64,000 nucleotides of DNA, taken from NCBI RefSeq assembly GCF_018139985.1, contig NZ_JAGSOU010000009.1, positions 1 to 64,000 on the forward strand. Direction: 5' to 3'. Made by a program: the position numbers and the translations under genes. Shown piece after piece: positions 8,163 to 17,450 of the stretch (the first letter of the stretch is position 1; each line of letters begins with the position of its first letter). This stretch comes from Actibacterium sp. MT2.3-13A. Lineage in GTDB: Bacteria > Pseudomonadota > Alphaproteobacteria > Rhodobacterales > Rhodobacteraceae. The notes beneath the pieces are model-generated. The model saw only the letters and a program-made list of their open reading frames with translations, ran no database searches and had not been told where the DNA came from.

Positions 8163-9386
8163 GTGGATTATACCGCGGGACTGGATGCAGCACTGAACCG
8201 GCTTCACGAGGAAGGGCGCTATCGCACCTTCATCGATATTGAACGGCGCAAGGGCGCGTTCCCCAAGGCCATCTGGACCCGTCCCGACGGCACCAAGAAG
8301 GAAATCACCGTCTGGTGCGGCAACGATTATCTCGGCATGGGCCAGCACCCGGTGGTGCTGAGCGCGATGCACGAGGCGATCGACGCCGCCGGCGCCGGGT
8401 CGGGCGGGACGCGCAACATCTCGGGCACCACCGTCTACCACAAGGCGCTGGAGGCGGAGCTTGCCGACCTGCACCGCAAGGAGGCCGCGCTGGTCTTCAC
8501 CTCGGCCTATATCGCCAACGACGCCACCCTCTCGACCCTGCCCAAGCTGTTCCCCGGCCTGATCATCTATTCCGACGAGCTGAACCACGCCTCGATGATC
8601 GAGGGCATCCGCCGCAACGGCGGTTCCAAGCGCATCTTCAGGCACAACGACGTGGCGCATCTGCGCGCCATGCTGGAGGCCGACGATCCCAAGGCGCCCA
8701 AGCTGATCGCCTTCGAATCGGTCTATTCGATGGATGGCGATTTCGGCCCGATCGAGGCGATCCTCGACCTCGCGGACGAGTTCAACGCCCTGACCTATAT
8801 CGACGAGGTCCATGCCGTGGGCATGTATGGCCCCCGCGGCGCCGGCGTGGCCGAGCGCGACGGGCTGATGGGCCGGATCGACATCATCAACGGCACCCTG
8901 GCCAAGGCCTTCGGCGTGTTCGGCGGCTATATCGCGGCAAGCGCCAAAATGTGCGACGCCATCCGCTCTTACGCGCCGGGCTTCATCTTCACCACCTCGC
9001 TGCCGCCGGCGGTTGCAGCGGGCGCTGCGGCCTCGGTCCGGCATCTCAAGACCGACCAGGCCCTGCGCGATCTGCACCAGACCCAGGCCCGGATCCTGAA
9101 GATGCGGCTGAAGGGCATGGGCCTGCCGATCATCGACCATGGCAGCCACATCGTTCCGGTGATCGTGGGCGACCCGGTGCACACCAAGAAGCTGAGCGAC
9201 ATGCTGCTGGAGGATTTCGGCATCTATGTGCAGCCGATCAACTTCCCCACCGTGCCGCGCGGCACGGAACGGCTGCGCTTCACCCCCTCGCCGGTGCATG
9301 GCCCGGACGAGATGGACAAGCTGGTGAAGGCGATGGATCAGCTCTGGTCGCACTGTGCGCTGAATCGTGCCGAACTGTCGGCCTGA
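8163..9386 (+). CDS. hemA: 5-aminolevulinate synthase
   Basis: A 407-residue PLP enzyme that condenses glycine with succinyl-CoA to 5-aminolevulinate, the committed step of tetrapyrrole synthesis in alphaproteobacteria (C4 pathway). The N-terminus [19 protein letters not shown], the [12 protein letters not shown] block, [15 protein letters not shown] (cofactor Asp) and [12 protein letters not shown] (catalytic Lys) are all present. GTG 8163 was chosen over ATG 8112 because AAGGAG at 8151-8156 is spaced correctly and the protein then begins like known Rhodobacter HemA. Transcription likely comes from the FnrL promoter upstream. Confidence 0.96.
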   Translation: MDYTAGLDAALNRLHEEGRYRTFIDIERRKGAFPKAIWTRPDGTKKEITVWCGNDYLGMGQHPVVLSAMHEAIDAAGAGSGGTRNISGTTVYHKALEAELADLHRKEAALVFTSAYIANDATLSTLPKLFPGLIIYSDELNHASMIEGIRRNGGSKRIFRHNDVAHLRAMLEADDPKAPKLIAFESVYSMDGDFGPIEAILDLADEFNALTYIDEVHAVGMYGPRGAGVAERDGLMGRIDIINGTLAKAFGVFGGYIAASAKMCDAIRSYAPGFIFTTSLPPAVAAGAAASVRHLKTDQALRDLHQTQARILKMRLKGMGLPIIDHGSHIVPVIVGDPVHTKKLSDMLLEDFGIYVQPINFPTVPRGTERLRFTPSPVHGPDEMDKLVKAMDQLWSHCALNRAELSA

Positions 9387-9501
9387 TCCGTTCTGCAGGT
9401 GCAATACACGCTCCCGTGTGGTAGGAATCTTCCAATCGGTCCGGCGACTTCGAGGAATCGCCGGAACACGGGGGTGAGAACAGGGGCACGGGGCAGGGCA
9501 G

Positions 9502-10710
9502 ATGATCAGGCGCAAGCAGCCGCCGGTTGCAGCTGAGAACGATCAGCCAAAAGGGTTCGACGCATTCGAACTGCGCTTGGGCGATATCATGCGGGGCGAA
9601 CGCGCGACGCTTGGCAAATCTCTGCTCGATGTTCAGCGCGAGCTGAAGATCAAGGCCACCTATATCGCCGCCATCGAAAACGCCGATCCCTCCGCCTTCG
9701 AGACGCCCGGTTTCATCGCCGGCTATGTGCGCTCCTACGCGCGCTATCTCGGGCTCGACCCGGAATGGGCCTATGCGACCTTCTGCCGGGAGGGAAATTT
9801 CGCCAAGGTGCACGGCATGGACGCGGCCGCCGCGTCGCCGAAGCCGTCGACGGCCAAGCCCGCCGCCGCCAAGGCCGACCCGCTGGCCGACCCCAACGCC
9901 ACCTTCGTGCCGCGCGGCGAGGCGCTGCTGGCTAGGATCGAGCCCGGCGCGATCGGGTCGAGCCTGGTCCTGATGGCGCTGATCGGGGCGCTCGGCTTCG
10001 GCGGTTGGTCGGTGCTCAAGGAAATCCAGCAGGTGAATCTCGCCCCCGTCGAACAGGCGCCGGGCGTTCTGGCCGAGCTCGATCCGCTGGCCGGGGTGGC
10101 CATGCCGCAGGCCGACGGCGAAGAGCCGACCGGCGCCGCGGCGGCCAACGCCGCGCCCACGCCCGAGGCGCTGGACCGGCTCTATCGTCCGCAGGCGCTG
10201 GACGTGCCGGTCCTGGTGGCCCGCGACGGCCCGATCTCGACCCTGCCGCCCGGCGCCATCGGCGCGCTGGCCGTGCCCGAACTGCCGCAGCTGGAGGTGG
10301 CCGAGGCCGCCGCCGAGGCCCTCCCCGAGGCGGAGACTTCGGTGAAGGTGGTCGAGGACCGGATGCCGGAACTGGCGATCTTCGCCACGCGCCCGGCCTG
10401 GGTGCGGGTGCGCGCTGCCGATGGCACGGTGCTGTTCGAGAAGATCCTCGACGCCGGCGAAAACTACGTTCTGCCGCAAACCGAGGAGCCGCCGGTGCTG
10501 CGCGCGGGCAATTCCGGCTCGGTCTATTTCGCGGTGAACGGCGAGGCCTACGGCCCGGCCGCCCGTGGCGCGCAGGTGGTCAAGAACCTGGTCCTGGAGC
10601 AGGCGGCGCTGAAGGAGAAATTCCAGCCCGTCGATCTGGCCGAGGACCCGGGCGTGGCCACCATGGTGGCCGAGTTGCGCGCGCAGTGGCAGGAGGGCGG
10701 CGCGGAATAA
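9502..10710 (+). CDS. RodZ-like helix-turn-helix membrane protein
   Basis: A 402-residue protein with the RodZ layout. A cytoplasmic helix-turn-helix domain of the HTH_25 type (about residues 25-95, with [20 protein letters not shown]) is followed by an Ala/Pro-rich linker, one membrane helix near residues 152-172, a long acidic Ala-rich periplasmic linker, and a beta-rich C-terminal DUF4115-type domain ([21 protein letters not shown]). RodZ anchors the MreB cytoskeleton and affects rod shape. It is directly upstream of ispG, a gene order common in proteobacteria, which supports the call. Confidence 0.85.
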   Translation: MIRRKQPPVAAENDQPKGFDAFELRLGDIMRGERATLGKSLLDVQRELKIKATYIAAIENADPSAFETPGFIAGYVRSYARYLGLDPEWAYATFCREGNFAKVHGMDAAAASPKPSTAKPAAAKADPLADPNATFVPRGEALLARIEPGAIGSSLVLMALIGALGFGGWSVLKEIQQVNLAPVEQAPGVLAELDPLAGVAMPQADGEEPTGAAAANAAPTPEALDRLYRPQALDVPVLVARDGPISTLPPGAIGALAVPELPQLEVAEAAAEALPEAETSVKVVEDRMPELAIFATRPAWVRVRAADGTVLFEKILDAGENYVLPQTEEPPVLRAGNSGSVYFAVNGEAYGPAARGAQVVKNLVLEQAALKEKFQPVDLAEDPGVATMVAELRAQWQEGGAE

Positions 10711-10760
10711 CCGTGCCCGCCGCCGTTGCCAGCGCCCGCCGGGGCCATTATCTAGCCCTC

Positions 10761-10796
10761 AAACCTGCCTGAAACGGCCAAACCTGCCTGAAACGG
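10761..10796 (+). repeat. Tandem 17-bp repeat before ispG
   Basis: AAACCTGCCTGAAACGG occurs at 10761-10777 and again at 10780-10796 with two bases between, ending eight bases before the ispG start codon. It looks like a recent 19-bp tandem duplication in the ispG leader. Confidence 0.9.
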
Positions 10797-10804
10797 ATGG
10801 TCCG

Positions 10805-11932
10805 ATGTCGCTGAACCATGTGCGCCCCTGGCGCAACATCTATCGCCGCAAGTCCCGCCAGATCCATGTCGGCAACGTGCCCGTGGGGGGCGATGCGCCG
10901 ATCTCGGTGCAGACGATGACGAACACGCTGACCACCGACGTGGCGGCGACGGTGGCGCAGGTGCAGGCCGCGGCCGAAGCCGGCGCCGACATCGTGCGCG
11001 TCTCCACCCCCGACGAGGCCAGCGCGCGCGCGCTGAAGCAGATCGTGGCGGAAAGCCCGGTGCCGATCGTGGCCGACATCCATTTCCACTACAAGCGCGC
11101 GATCGAGGCCGCCGAGAGCGGCGCCGCCTGCCTGCGGATCAACCCCGGCAATATCGGCGACGAAACCCGGGTGAAGGAGGTGATCCGCGCCGCGCGCGAC
11201 CACGGCTGCTCGATCCGAATCGGGGTGAACGCGGGCTCCCTGGAAAAGCATCTGCTGGAGAAATACGGCGAGCCCTGCCCCGAGGCGATGGTCGAATCCG
11301 GGCTGGAGCATATCAAGATCCTGCAGGACAACGATTTCCACGAATTCAAGATCAGCGTGAAGGCCAGCGACGTGTTCCTCGCCGCCGCCGCCTATCAGGG
11401 CATCGCCGAGGCCACCGACGCGCCGATCCATCTCGGCATCACCGAGGCGGGCGGGCTGATGTCGGGCACGATCAAATCCGCGATCGGGCTGGGCAACCTG
11501 CTGTGGATGGGCATCGGCGACACGCTGCGGGTGTCGCTGTCGGCGGACCCTGTGGAAGAGGTCAAGGTCGGCTACGAGATCCTCAAGGCGCTGGGGCTGC
11601 GCCACCGCGGCGTGAACATCATCTCCTGCCCGTCCTGCGCGCGGCAGGGCTTCGACGTGATCAGGACGGTCGAGGCGCTGGAAAAGCGGCTGGAGCACAT
11701 CAAGACCCCGATGAGCCTCAGCATCATCGGCTGCGTGGTGAACGGGCCGGGCGAGGCGCTGATGACCGATGTCGGCTTCACCGGCGGCGGCGCCGGCTCG
11801 GGCATGGTCTATCTCGCCGGCAAGCAGAGCCACAAGATGAGCAACGCGCAGATGATCGACCACATCGTCGAGCAGGTCGAGAAGCGCGCCGCCGAGATCG
11901 AGGCCGCGGAGGCGGCAGAGGCGGCCGAATAG
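10805..11932 (+). CDS. ispG: 4-hydroxy-3-methylbut-2-enyl-diphosphate synthase
   Basis: A 375-residue iron-sulfur enzyme of the MEP isoprenoid pathway that reduces MEcPP to HMBPP. The N-terminal barrel begins [25 protein letters not shown], and the C-terminal part carries the three cluster cysteines in [10 protein letters not shown] and [10 protein letters not shown]. The short Ala/Glu tail is extra. It follows the RodZ-like gene in the same direction and probably shares a transcript. ATG 10805 has no strong Shine-Dalgarno sequence; the GAAACGG of the duplicated leader repeat is the only purine-rich candidate. Confidence 0.96.
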   Translation: MSLNHVRPWRNIYRRKSRQIHVGNVPVGGDAPISVQTMTNTLTTDVAATVAQVQAAAEAGADIVRVSTPDEASARALKQIVAESPVPIVADIHFHYKRAIEAAESGAACLRINPGNIGDETRVKEVIRAARDHGCSIRIGVNAGSLEKHLLEKYGEPCPEAMVESGLEHIKILQDNDFHEFKISVKASDVFLAAAAYQGIAEATDAPIHLGITEAGGLMSGTIKSAIGLGNLLWMGIGDTLRVSLSADPVEEVKVGYEILKALGLRHRGVNIISCPSCARQGFDVIRTVEALEKRLEHIKTPMSLSIIGCVVNGPGEALMTDVGFTGGGAGSGMVYLAGKQSHKMSNAQMIDHIVEQVEKRAAEIEAAEAAEAAE

Positions 11933-12065
11933 GCGCACGGGCTCCCTTCCGCCGGCATCCGACGACAGGGAAATCCCTTTCCAGATCCACAGCGGGCCGC
12001 GACTGTCCGAGGGTGAGCACAATCGCGCCCGCCCTGGGGGCGGCGCGGCGAACGGCCCGTCGGAC

Positions 12066-12117
12066 TTGTGACACCGTCACAAAAAGGCCCGCTCCGGCGC
12101 CTGCCGGGCGGGCCTTT
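12066..12117. terminator. Double hairpin between convergent ispG and dsbA-like genes
   Basis: A perfect TTGTGAC-ACC-GTCACAA hairpin (12066-12082) abuts a second stem, AAAGGCCCGC (12083-12092) with GCGGGCCTTT (12108-12117). The second stem ends in T on one strand and runs of A lead it on the other, so it could terminate both convergent transcripts. Confidence 0.65.
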
Positions 12118-12141
12118 CCTGTTCCAACCCTGGCGATGGCC

Positions 12142-12891
12142 TCAGTCGGCGCGGACCTCTTTCACCATCTGGCGCATCCCGTCCAGCGGCACATAGCCGC
12201 GCAACATGGTGCTTTCCAGCACGAAGGTCGGCGTGCCGGAGATGGCCAGGCGCTGCGCGAGCGCGCGGTTTTCCTGGATCACGGTGTCGACCTCCGGCGA
12301 GGTCATGCGCGCCATGATCTCCTTGGCGTCTAGGTCCAGCCGGTCGGCCAGGTTCTCGAGGCTCTGCACGGTGACGTTGCCGCGGAAGGTGATCAGCGCG
12401 TCATGCGCCTTCTTGTAGGCCTCGGGGCCGGCCAGTTGCAGCGTCGCGATGGCAAAGCGCGAGGACAGTTCCGACTGCTCGCCCAGGATCGGGAATTCCT
12501 TGACGATGAAGCGGATGTTGCCGTCCGACTTGATCAGTTCCTCCACCTCGGGATGGGCCTTGCGGCAATAGGTGCAGCGGTAGTCGCTGAACTCGACGAG
12601 GGTGATGTCGCCCTCCGGATTGCCGCCGATCCAGGAATGCCCGTCCTCGAAGATGTCCTTGGCGTTGGTCTGGACGAGCTGCTCGTCATTGGCGGCGGCG
12701 GCCTGTTCCTGGCGCTGTTCCAGGATGGCGATTGCCTCCATCAGAACCTCGGGGTTGTCCAGCAGGTAGGCGCGCACTTCCTGGCGGAAGGCGGTGCGCT
12801 CGGCCTCGGTCATGGTCACGATATCCGTGGCCATGGCCGGTGCGGCGAAGCTCAGCGCCAGCGCGGCACCGGCGAGGGTCTTTCGGATCAT
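12142..12891 (-). CDS. DsbA-family periplasmic thiol oxidoreductase
   Basis: A 249-residue exported thioredoxin-fold protein. A signal peptide (MIRKTLAGAALALSFAAPAMA region) is followed by an N-terminal helical extension of the ScsC/DUF type (residues about 28-80, with a coiled QRQEQAAAANDEQ) and a DsbA-like domain whose active site is C-T-Y-C in DYRCTYCRKAHPE. The cis-proline loop SGTPTFVL is present. It should catalyse disulfide formation or isomerisation in the periplasm. Its start codon shares one base with the stop of the M48 peptidase gene, so the two are translationally coupled and may act together in envelope protein quality control. Confidence 0.88.
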   Translation of the reverse strand: MIRKTLAGAALALSFAAPAMATDIVTMTEAERTAFRQEVRAYLLDNPEVLMEAIAILEQRQEQAAAANDEQLVQTNAKDIFEDGHSWIGGNPEGDITLVEFSDYRCTYCRKAHPEVEELIKSDGNIRFIVKEFPILGEQSELSSRFAIATLQLAGPEAYKKAHDALITFRGNVTVQSLENLADRLDLDAKEIMARMTSPEVDTVIQENRALAQRLAISGTPTFVLESTMLRGYVPLDGMRQMVKEVRAD

Positions 12892-14246
12892 CAGCGTTTA
12901 CTCCGTTTTGCTGCGGCCTCGGCCGTTCTCAACACATCCTGCGCCCGAAGCCAACCCGCAGAGCCATGCGGCAGGAGGTCAGAGGCGCGCGTGGCATGCG
13001 TGCCGGCGTCTTTCAGCCGGCCCATCAACGCATAGCGTTCGGCGGTGGCGAGCGACGCCATGCCGTTGTTTCCGGCGCGCGCCCAGGCGACGGCCAGGTC
13101 GCGCAACATGCGCGGGTCGTAGGGGTCGCGCGCGCGGGCCTTTTCCAGCGCCGCCAGCGCGCGGGAATTGCCGTCGGCGCTTTCCAGCGCCAGCAGCGCC
13201 CGGCCGTAGCCCGCCAGGATCAGCGGCTCGCGCGGGGCCATGTCCACGGCGCGGCCATAGGCGCTGACCGCGGCCGGAAAGCGGCGCGATTCCAGCAGGA
13301 TCTGGCCCTTGAGTTCCTGGTAATAGGGGTCGTTCGGGCGCATCGCGACCAGCCGGTTCACCTCGGCCACGGCGGCCTCGGTGTCGGGGCGGCGGTGATA
13401 GGCGATGGCGCGGCGCATCACGGCGACGTCGGATTTGTCGGTCTTGCCGACCTTGCGCAACGTGTAGCCGGAGTTCTGCAGGAAGGCGCCGAGCTTGCCG
13501 CGGGCGCGGGCGAACCAGTAATCGGCCTGCGGGTCGTCGCGGGCCTCGCCGCCATAGGCGGCGGCATAGCCCTTCATCGCGCGCAGCCGGTCCGCGCTCA
13601 GCGGGTGGGTGCGGACATAGGGATCCTGCCGCCCCGGCTGCAACGCCTCCTGCCCGCGGAAGATGTCGAGCACCTCGACCATCGCCTGCGGATCGACGCC
13701 GGCGCGCGCCATGTAGCGGATGCCGGCCTGGTCGGCCGAGGCCTCCTCGGCGCGGCTGTGCGAAAAGAACACCCGCTGCGCCGAGGATTGCGTGCCCAGC
13801 GCCACCCCCGCCGCCGCCCCGCCGTTGCCCGATGCCGCCAGCCCGACGGCCAGAACCGCACCCATCGCCGCGACCGAATTGGCGCCGCGCAGGTTGGCCA
13901 GGCGGCGGGCGATATGGCCGTTGGCGATATGCGCCAGTTCATGCGCGATCACCGCCTGCAACGCCTCGGCGCGGTCGAGCCTCAGGATCAGGCCGGAATG
14001 GACGAAGATGGTGCGCCCGTCGATCACGAAGGCATTGAGCGAGCCGTCATTGATCACCATCACCCGCAGCTGCGACAGCGGGATTCCGGCGGCGCCCGCC
14101 ACCGGACCCAGGAGCTCGCGCAGGGCGTGCTCGATCTCGGCGTCGCGGATCAGGCTCTGGGCGCGGGCCGCCACCGGGGGCAGCGCCAGAACGGCCAGCA
14201 GCGTCAGCGCGGCGAGCAACCGGGACAGGCTGGGGAAAGCTGGCAT
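12891..14246 (-). CDS. Periplasmic M48 metalloprotease with TPR-like tail
   Basis: A 451-residue BepA/YfgC-type protease. After a signal peptide ending near AARAQS, the M48 zinc site reads AVIAHELAHIANGH (HExxH), with a downstream glutamate in SRAEEASADQAGIRYM. The C-terminal 200 residues are helical repeats (AVSAYGRAVDMAPREPLILAGYGRALL) of TPR type. Such proteins help outer-membrane protein assembly or degradation. ATG 14246 was preferred to an upstream TTG at 14273 because it starts directly at the signal peptide. It is divergent from the aminotransferase gene and overlaps the DsbA-like gene by one base. Confidence 0.87.
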   Translation of the reverse strand: MPAFPSLSRLLAALTLLAVLALPPVAARAQSLIRDAEIEHALRELLGPVAGAAGIPLSQLRVMVINDGSLNAFVIDGRTIFVHSGLILRLDRAEALQAVIAHELAHIANGHIARRLANLRGANSVAAMGAVLAVGLAASGNGGAAAGVALGTQSSAQRVFFSHSRAEEASADQAGIRYMARAGVDPQAMVEVLDIFRGQEALQPGRQDPYVRTHPLSADRLRAMKGYAAAYGGEARDDPQADYWFARARGKLGAFLQNSGYTLRKVGKTDKSDVAVMRRAIAYHRRPDTEAAVAEVNRLVAMRPNDPYYQELKGQILLESRRFPAAVSAYGRAVDMAPREPLILAGYGRALLALESADGNSRALAALEKARARDPYDPRMLRDLAVAWARAGNNGMASLATAERYALMGRLKDAGTHATRASDLLPHGSAGWLRAQDVLRTAEAAAKRSKR

Positions 14247-14308
14247 TGACGGCGGGCCCTCGCGCTGGAACAAAGCGGCACAAACACCGGCAGTCTATGG
14301 AGGGTTAC

Positions 14309-15448
14309 ATGCGGAGTTCAAGGCGCGGCGAGGTCGATCCCTTCATTGTGATGGACGTGATGGAGGCCGCCCGCAAGGCCGAGGAGGCCGGGCGCCACAT
14401 CATCCACATGGAGGTGGGCCAGCCCTCGACCCCTGCGCCCGAAGGCGCGCGCGCGGCGCTGGCGCAGGCGCTGGAGCGCGAGGCGCTGGGATACACCGTT
14501 GCCCTCGGCCTGCCGGCGCTGCGCGCGCGCATCGCGCGGCTCTACAAGGACTGGTATGGCGTCGATCTCGACCCGGAGCGGGTGATCGTGACCTCCGGCT
14601 CCTCGGGGGCGTTCCTGCTGGCCTTCACGGCGCTGTTCGACACCGGCGACCGGGTGGGGATCGGCGCACCGGGCTACCCGTCCTACCGGCAGATCCTCAA
14701 GGCGATGGACGTGCGCCCGGTGATGATCGAATGCGCGGCCGAGAACCGCCTGCAGCCGGTGCCGGCGGACCTGCCGGCGGATCTCGCCGGGCTGATGGTG
14801 GCCTCGCCCGCCAACCCCTCGGGCACGATGCTGGACCGCGACGCGATGCGCGCGCTGATCGACGCCTGTGCGGCGCGCGGCACGGCCTTCATCTCGGACG
14901 AGATCTATCACGGAATCGAGTACGAGAAGAAGGCGGTGACCGCGCTGGAGATCAGCGACGACGTCTATGTCATCAACTCCTTCTCCAAGTATTTCTCGAT
15001 GACCGGCTGGCGCGTGGGCTGGATGGTGGTGCCGCCCGACCATGTGCGGCGGATCGAGCGGCTGGCGCAGAACATGTTCATCTGCGCCTCGCACGCCAGC
15101 CAGGTGGCCGCGCTGGCGGCGATGGATTGCGATGACGAGCTTCAGGCCAACATGGATGTCTACCGCGAGAACCGCCGCCTCATGCTGGAGGGTCTTCCGC
15201 AGGCGGGCTTCTCCGAGATCGCGCCGCCCGACGGGGCGTTCTACGTCTATGCCGATGTCTCGGCGCTGACCGACGACAGCCGCGCCTTCGCCGCCGAGAT
15301 TCTGGACAAGGCCGGGGTGGCGGTGACGCCGGGGCTGGATTTCGACCCCGACCGGGGGGCGGGCACGCTGCGCTTCTCCTACGCGCGGTCGACGGCGGAT
15401 ATCCGCGAGGGGCTGGCGCGGCTCAAGGCGTTCATGGCCAGCCGCTGA
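14309..15448 (+). CDS. Class I/II PLP-dependent aminotransferase
   Basis: A 379-residue fold-type I aminotransferase. Visible are the GQPSTPAPEGAR substrate loop, the ASPANPSGTML block (cofactor Asn), SDEIYHGIEYEK and the lysine motif SFSKYFSMTGWRVGW, plus the C-terminal FSYARS arginine. The amino donor and acceptor cannot be read from the sequence. ATG 14309 was chosen because GGAGGG at 14299-14304 is correctly spaced; in-frame starts at 14246 and 14297 lie upstream, and 14246 coincides with the start of the divergent protease. It is followed closely by the amidase gene. Confidence 0.9.
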   Translation: MRSSRRGEVDPFIVMDVMEAARKAEEAGRHIIHMEVGQPSTPAPEGARAALAQALEREALGYTVALGLPALRARIARLYKDWYGVDLDPERVIVTSGSSGAFLLAFTALFDTGDRVGIGAPGYPSYRQILKAMDVRPVMIECAAENRLQPVPADLPADLAGLMVASPANPSGTMLDRDAMRALIDACAARGTAFISDEIYHGIEYEKKAVTALEISDDVYVINSFSKYFSMTGWRVGWMVVPPDHVRRIERLAQNMFICASHASQVAALAAMDCDDELQANMDVYRENRRLMLEGLPQAGFSEIAPPDGAFYVYADVSALTDDSRAFAAEILDKAGVAVTPGLDFDPDRGAGTLRFSYARSTADIREGLARLKAFMASR

Positions 15449-15503
15449 GCGGTTTCCAGCGCGGGGGCCTTGCGCTAGGATGGCGCGCAAAAGAGCAGGG
15501 CAG

Positions 15504-16715
15504 ATGAGCAGGCTTTTCCGGGCGATCCTTTTGTGGCTGGCGCTGACGGTGCCGGCGGCGCCGGTGGCGGCGCAGCCGCTGTCGGGGCTGGCGCGCGTCG
15601 ATGCCGCCGCGTCGCACATGTCGGACGCGGGCGCGGGGGTGGAGCTGCGCCTGACGCTCAGCCAGCCCGTTCCCTACGCCCTGCGCCTCATCGACGGCCC
15701 GCCGCGGTTGCTGCTGGAGTTCAGCGAGGTGGACTGGACCGGCCTGACGCCCGCCGCCCTCGGCGCCAGCCGCCGCGCAGAGGTGGCGGCGATGGGCGCG
15801 GTCCGGCCGGGCTGGTCGCGGATGACGCTGGCCCTGTCGTCGCCGATGCTGGTCAGCCGCGCCGAGATGCGCGTCGACCAGGCCACCGGGCGGGCGGTTC
15901 TGACGCTGGCGCTCAGCCCCGCCAGCGCGGAGGACTTCGCCGCGCATCTCGGCCCGCCCGAACAGGAGGTCCCCGCCGCCACCGCGCCGCCGCGGCGCCG
16001 GCAGGACGGAACGCGGCCGCTGCGGGTGGTGCTCGACCCCGGCCACGGCGGCGTCGATCCGGGCGCCGAGCGCGAGGGCGTGCGCGAGGCGGACCTGATG
16101 CTGACTTTCGCGCGCGAGTTGAAGGAGCTCCTGGTGCGCGCCGGCATGCAGGTGGTCATGACCCGCGAGACCGACATCTTCGTGCCGCTGGAGACGCGGA
16201 TCACCGTCGCCCGTGCCTCGCAGGCCGACGTGCTGCTGTCGCTGCACGCCGATGCGCTGGCCGAGGGGCGGGCCTCGGGGGCCACGGTCTACACCCTGTC
16301 CGAGACCGCCTCCGACACGGCCTCGGCCAAGCTGGCCGAACGGCACGACCGCGCGGATCTGCTGGCCGGGGTCGATCTCAGCCGCCACGACGACGTGATC
16401 GCCGACGTGTTGATGGATCTCGCCCGGCTGGAATCGAGCCCGCGCGCCGACCGGCTGGCCGATGCGGTGGTTGCGGGGCTGCGGGAAACGGTCGGCGGGC
16501 TGCACAAGCGGCCGCGGCTCAGCGCCGGCTTCTCGGTGCTGAAATCGCCCGACATCCCCTCGGTGCTGGTGGAACTGGGCTTCCTGTCGAGCGACCGCGA
16601 CCGCGACAACCTGCTCGATCCGGACTGGCGCCGGCGCGCGGCGGCGGGCATCCGCGACGCGCTGCGGGCCTGGGCGGTGGAGGATGCGGCGGAGGCGGCG
16701 CTGCTCAGGCGTTAG
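15504..16715 (+). CDS. N-acetylmuramoyl-L-alanine amidase (AmiC-like)
   Basis: A 403-residue exported peptidoglycan amidase that cleaves the amide between MurNAc and the stem peptide during cell separation. A signal peptide is followed by an AMIN-type beta domain (about residues 25-130), a linker of Pro and Arg, and an Amidase_3 domain with the zinc residues in VLDPGHGGVDPGAERE (His, Glu), SLHADAL (His) and VLVELGFLSS (catalytic Glu). ATG 15504 has a purine-rich AGGGCAG upstream; ATG 15480 is a possible alternative eight codons earlier. The last 11 bases overlap the convergent methyltransferase gene. Confidence 0.92.
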   Translation: MSRLFRAILLWLALTVPAAPVAAQPLSGLARVDAAASHMSDAGAGVELRLTLSQPVPYALRLIDGPPRLLLEFSEVDWTGLTPAALGASRRAEVAAMGAVRPGWSRMTLALSSPMLVSRAEMRVDQATGRAVLTLALSPASAEDFAAHLGPPEQEVPAATAPPRRRQDGTRPLRVVLDPGHGGVDPGAEREGVREADLMLTFARELKELLVRAGMQVVMTRETDIFVPLETRITVARASQADVLLSLHADALAEGRASGATVYTLSETASDTASAKLAERHDRADLLAGVDLSRHDDVIADVLMDLARLESSPRADRLADAVVAGLRETVGGLHKRPRLSAGFSVLKSPDIPSVLVELGFLSSDRDRDNLLDPDWRRRAAAGIRDALRAWAVEDAAEAALLRR

Positions 16716-17307
16716 CGCGCCTGCGGGCGAGAAAGACCGTGTGGTCGCGGCAGCCCGGATCCTCGGGGGCAAAGCGCACGAGGTCGAAGCCGTTGTCGTC
16801 CAGAAGCGCGCGGTAATCCTCGGGTTCCAGCGAACAATGGTAGACCGGCGCGCCCTCGATCTCTCCGATGGGCTCGCCCGCGGCCGGCCCGGCGGTGAAC
16901 ATCAGCGCCGCGCCCGGCGCGGCATGGGCGGCGAAGACCGGGAACATGGCGCGCTGGTCGTCGGGGCCGAGGTGGAAGAAGCTGTCCCAGGCCAGGATCG
17001 CATCGAAGGCGCGCCCCAGGTCGAGCCCGCGCATGTCCGCGTGGATCGCCTCCGCCCCCGGCAGGTTGGCGCGAAAGAGGGCGACCATCGCCGGCGCGCC
17101 ATCGACGCCGGTCAATTGCGCGCGCCGGTCGCACAGGTAGCGCGCGATCGGCACCCCAGGCCCGCAGCCGAGGTCGAGCACCCGCCGGCCCGGCGCATGG
17201 GCGAGCATCCGGTCGAGCCACGGACGCTCGAACAGGGTCTTGTCGCGGACGCGGGCGAAGCCCTCGGCGACGCGCTGGTAGGTGGGCAGGATATCCTCGG
17301 GACGCAT
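16705..17307 (-). CDS. Class I SAM-dependent methyltransferase
   Basis: A 200-residue small-molecule type methyltransferase. Motif I is VLDLGCGPGVPIARYL (SAM-binding glycine loop), followed by the acidic end of beta 2 (LTGVDGAPAMV), motif II around DAILAWDSFFHLG and a typical post-core. There is no fused recognition domain, so the substrate is unknown. The gene lies alone on the minus strand between the amidase and PBP1A genes, with its 3' end overlapping the amidase by 11 bases. Confidence 0.85.
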   Translation of the reverse strand: MRPEDILPTYQRVAEGFARVRDKTLFERPWLDRMLAHAPGRRVLDLGCGPGVPIARYLCDRRAQLTGVDGAPAMVALFRANLPGAEAIHADMRGLDLGRAFDAILAWDSFFHLGPDDQRAMFPVFAAHAAPGAALMFTAGPAAGEPIGEIEGAPVYHCSLEPEDYRALLDDNGFDLVRFAPEDPGCRDHTVFLARRRANA

Positions 17308-17395
17308 GGCCCAGCCGTAGGGCAGGGCGGGCGGCGCGGCAACGGGCCTGTTGCGCTGGTGGCGCTTTTCAGCCGAGCCGCGGCATCGGGGGGTT

Positions 17396-17424
17396 TTGAC
17401 CCGGCCGCCCCGGACCCCTATATA
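17396..17424 (+). promoter_or_regulatory. sigma70-type promoter of the PBP1A gene
   Basis: TTGACC at 17396-17401, an exact 17-base spacer and TATATA at 17419-17424. The predicted start near 17431 gives a leader of about 20 bases before GTG 17451. Confidence 0.8.
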
Positions 17425-17450
17425 GGCCGGGCGACAATTCGGGGGCGCGC

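Noticed and set aside
12066-12082. A CRP operator
   Set aside because: TGTGA and TCACA are separated by five, not six, bases and the site lies between convergent 3' ends.
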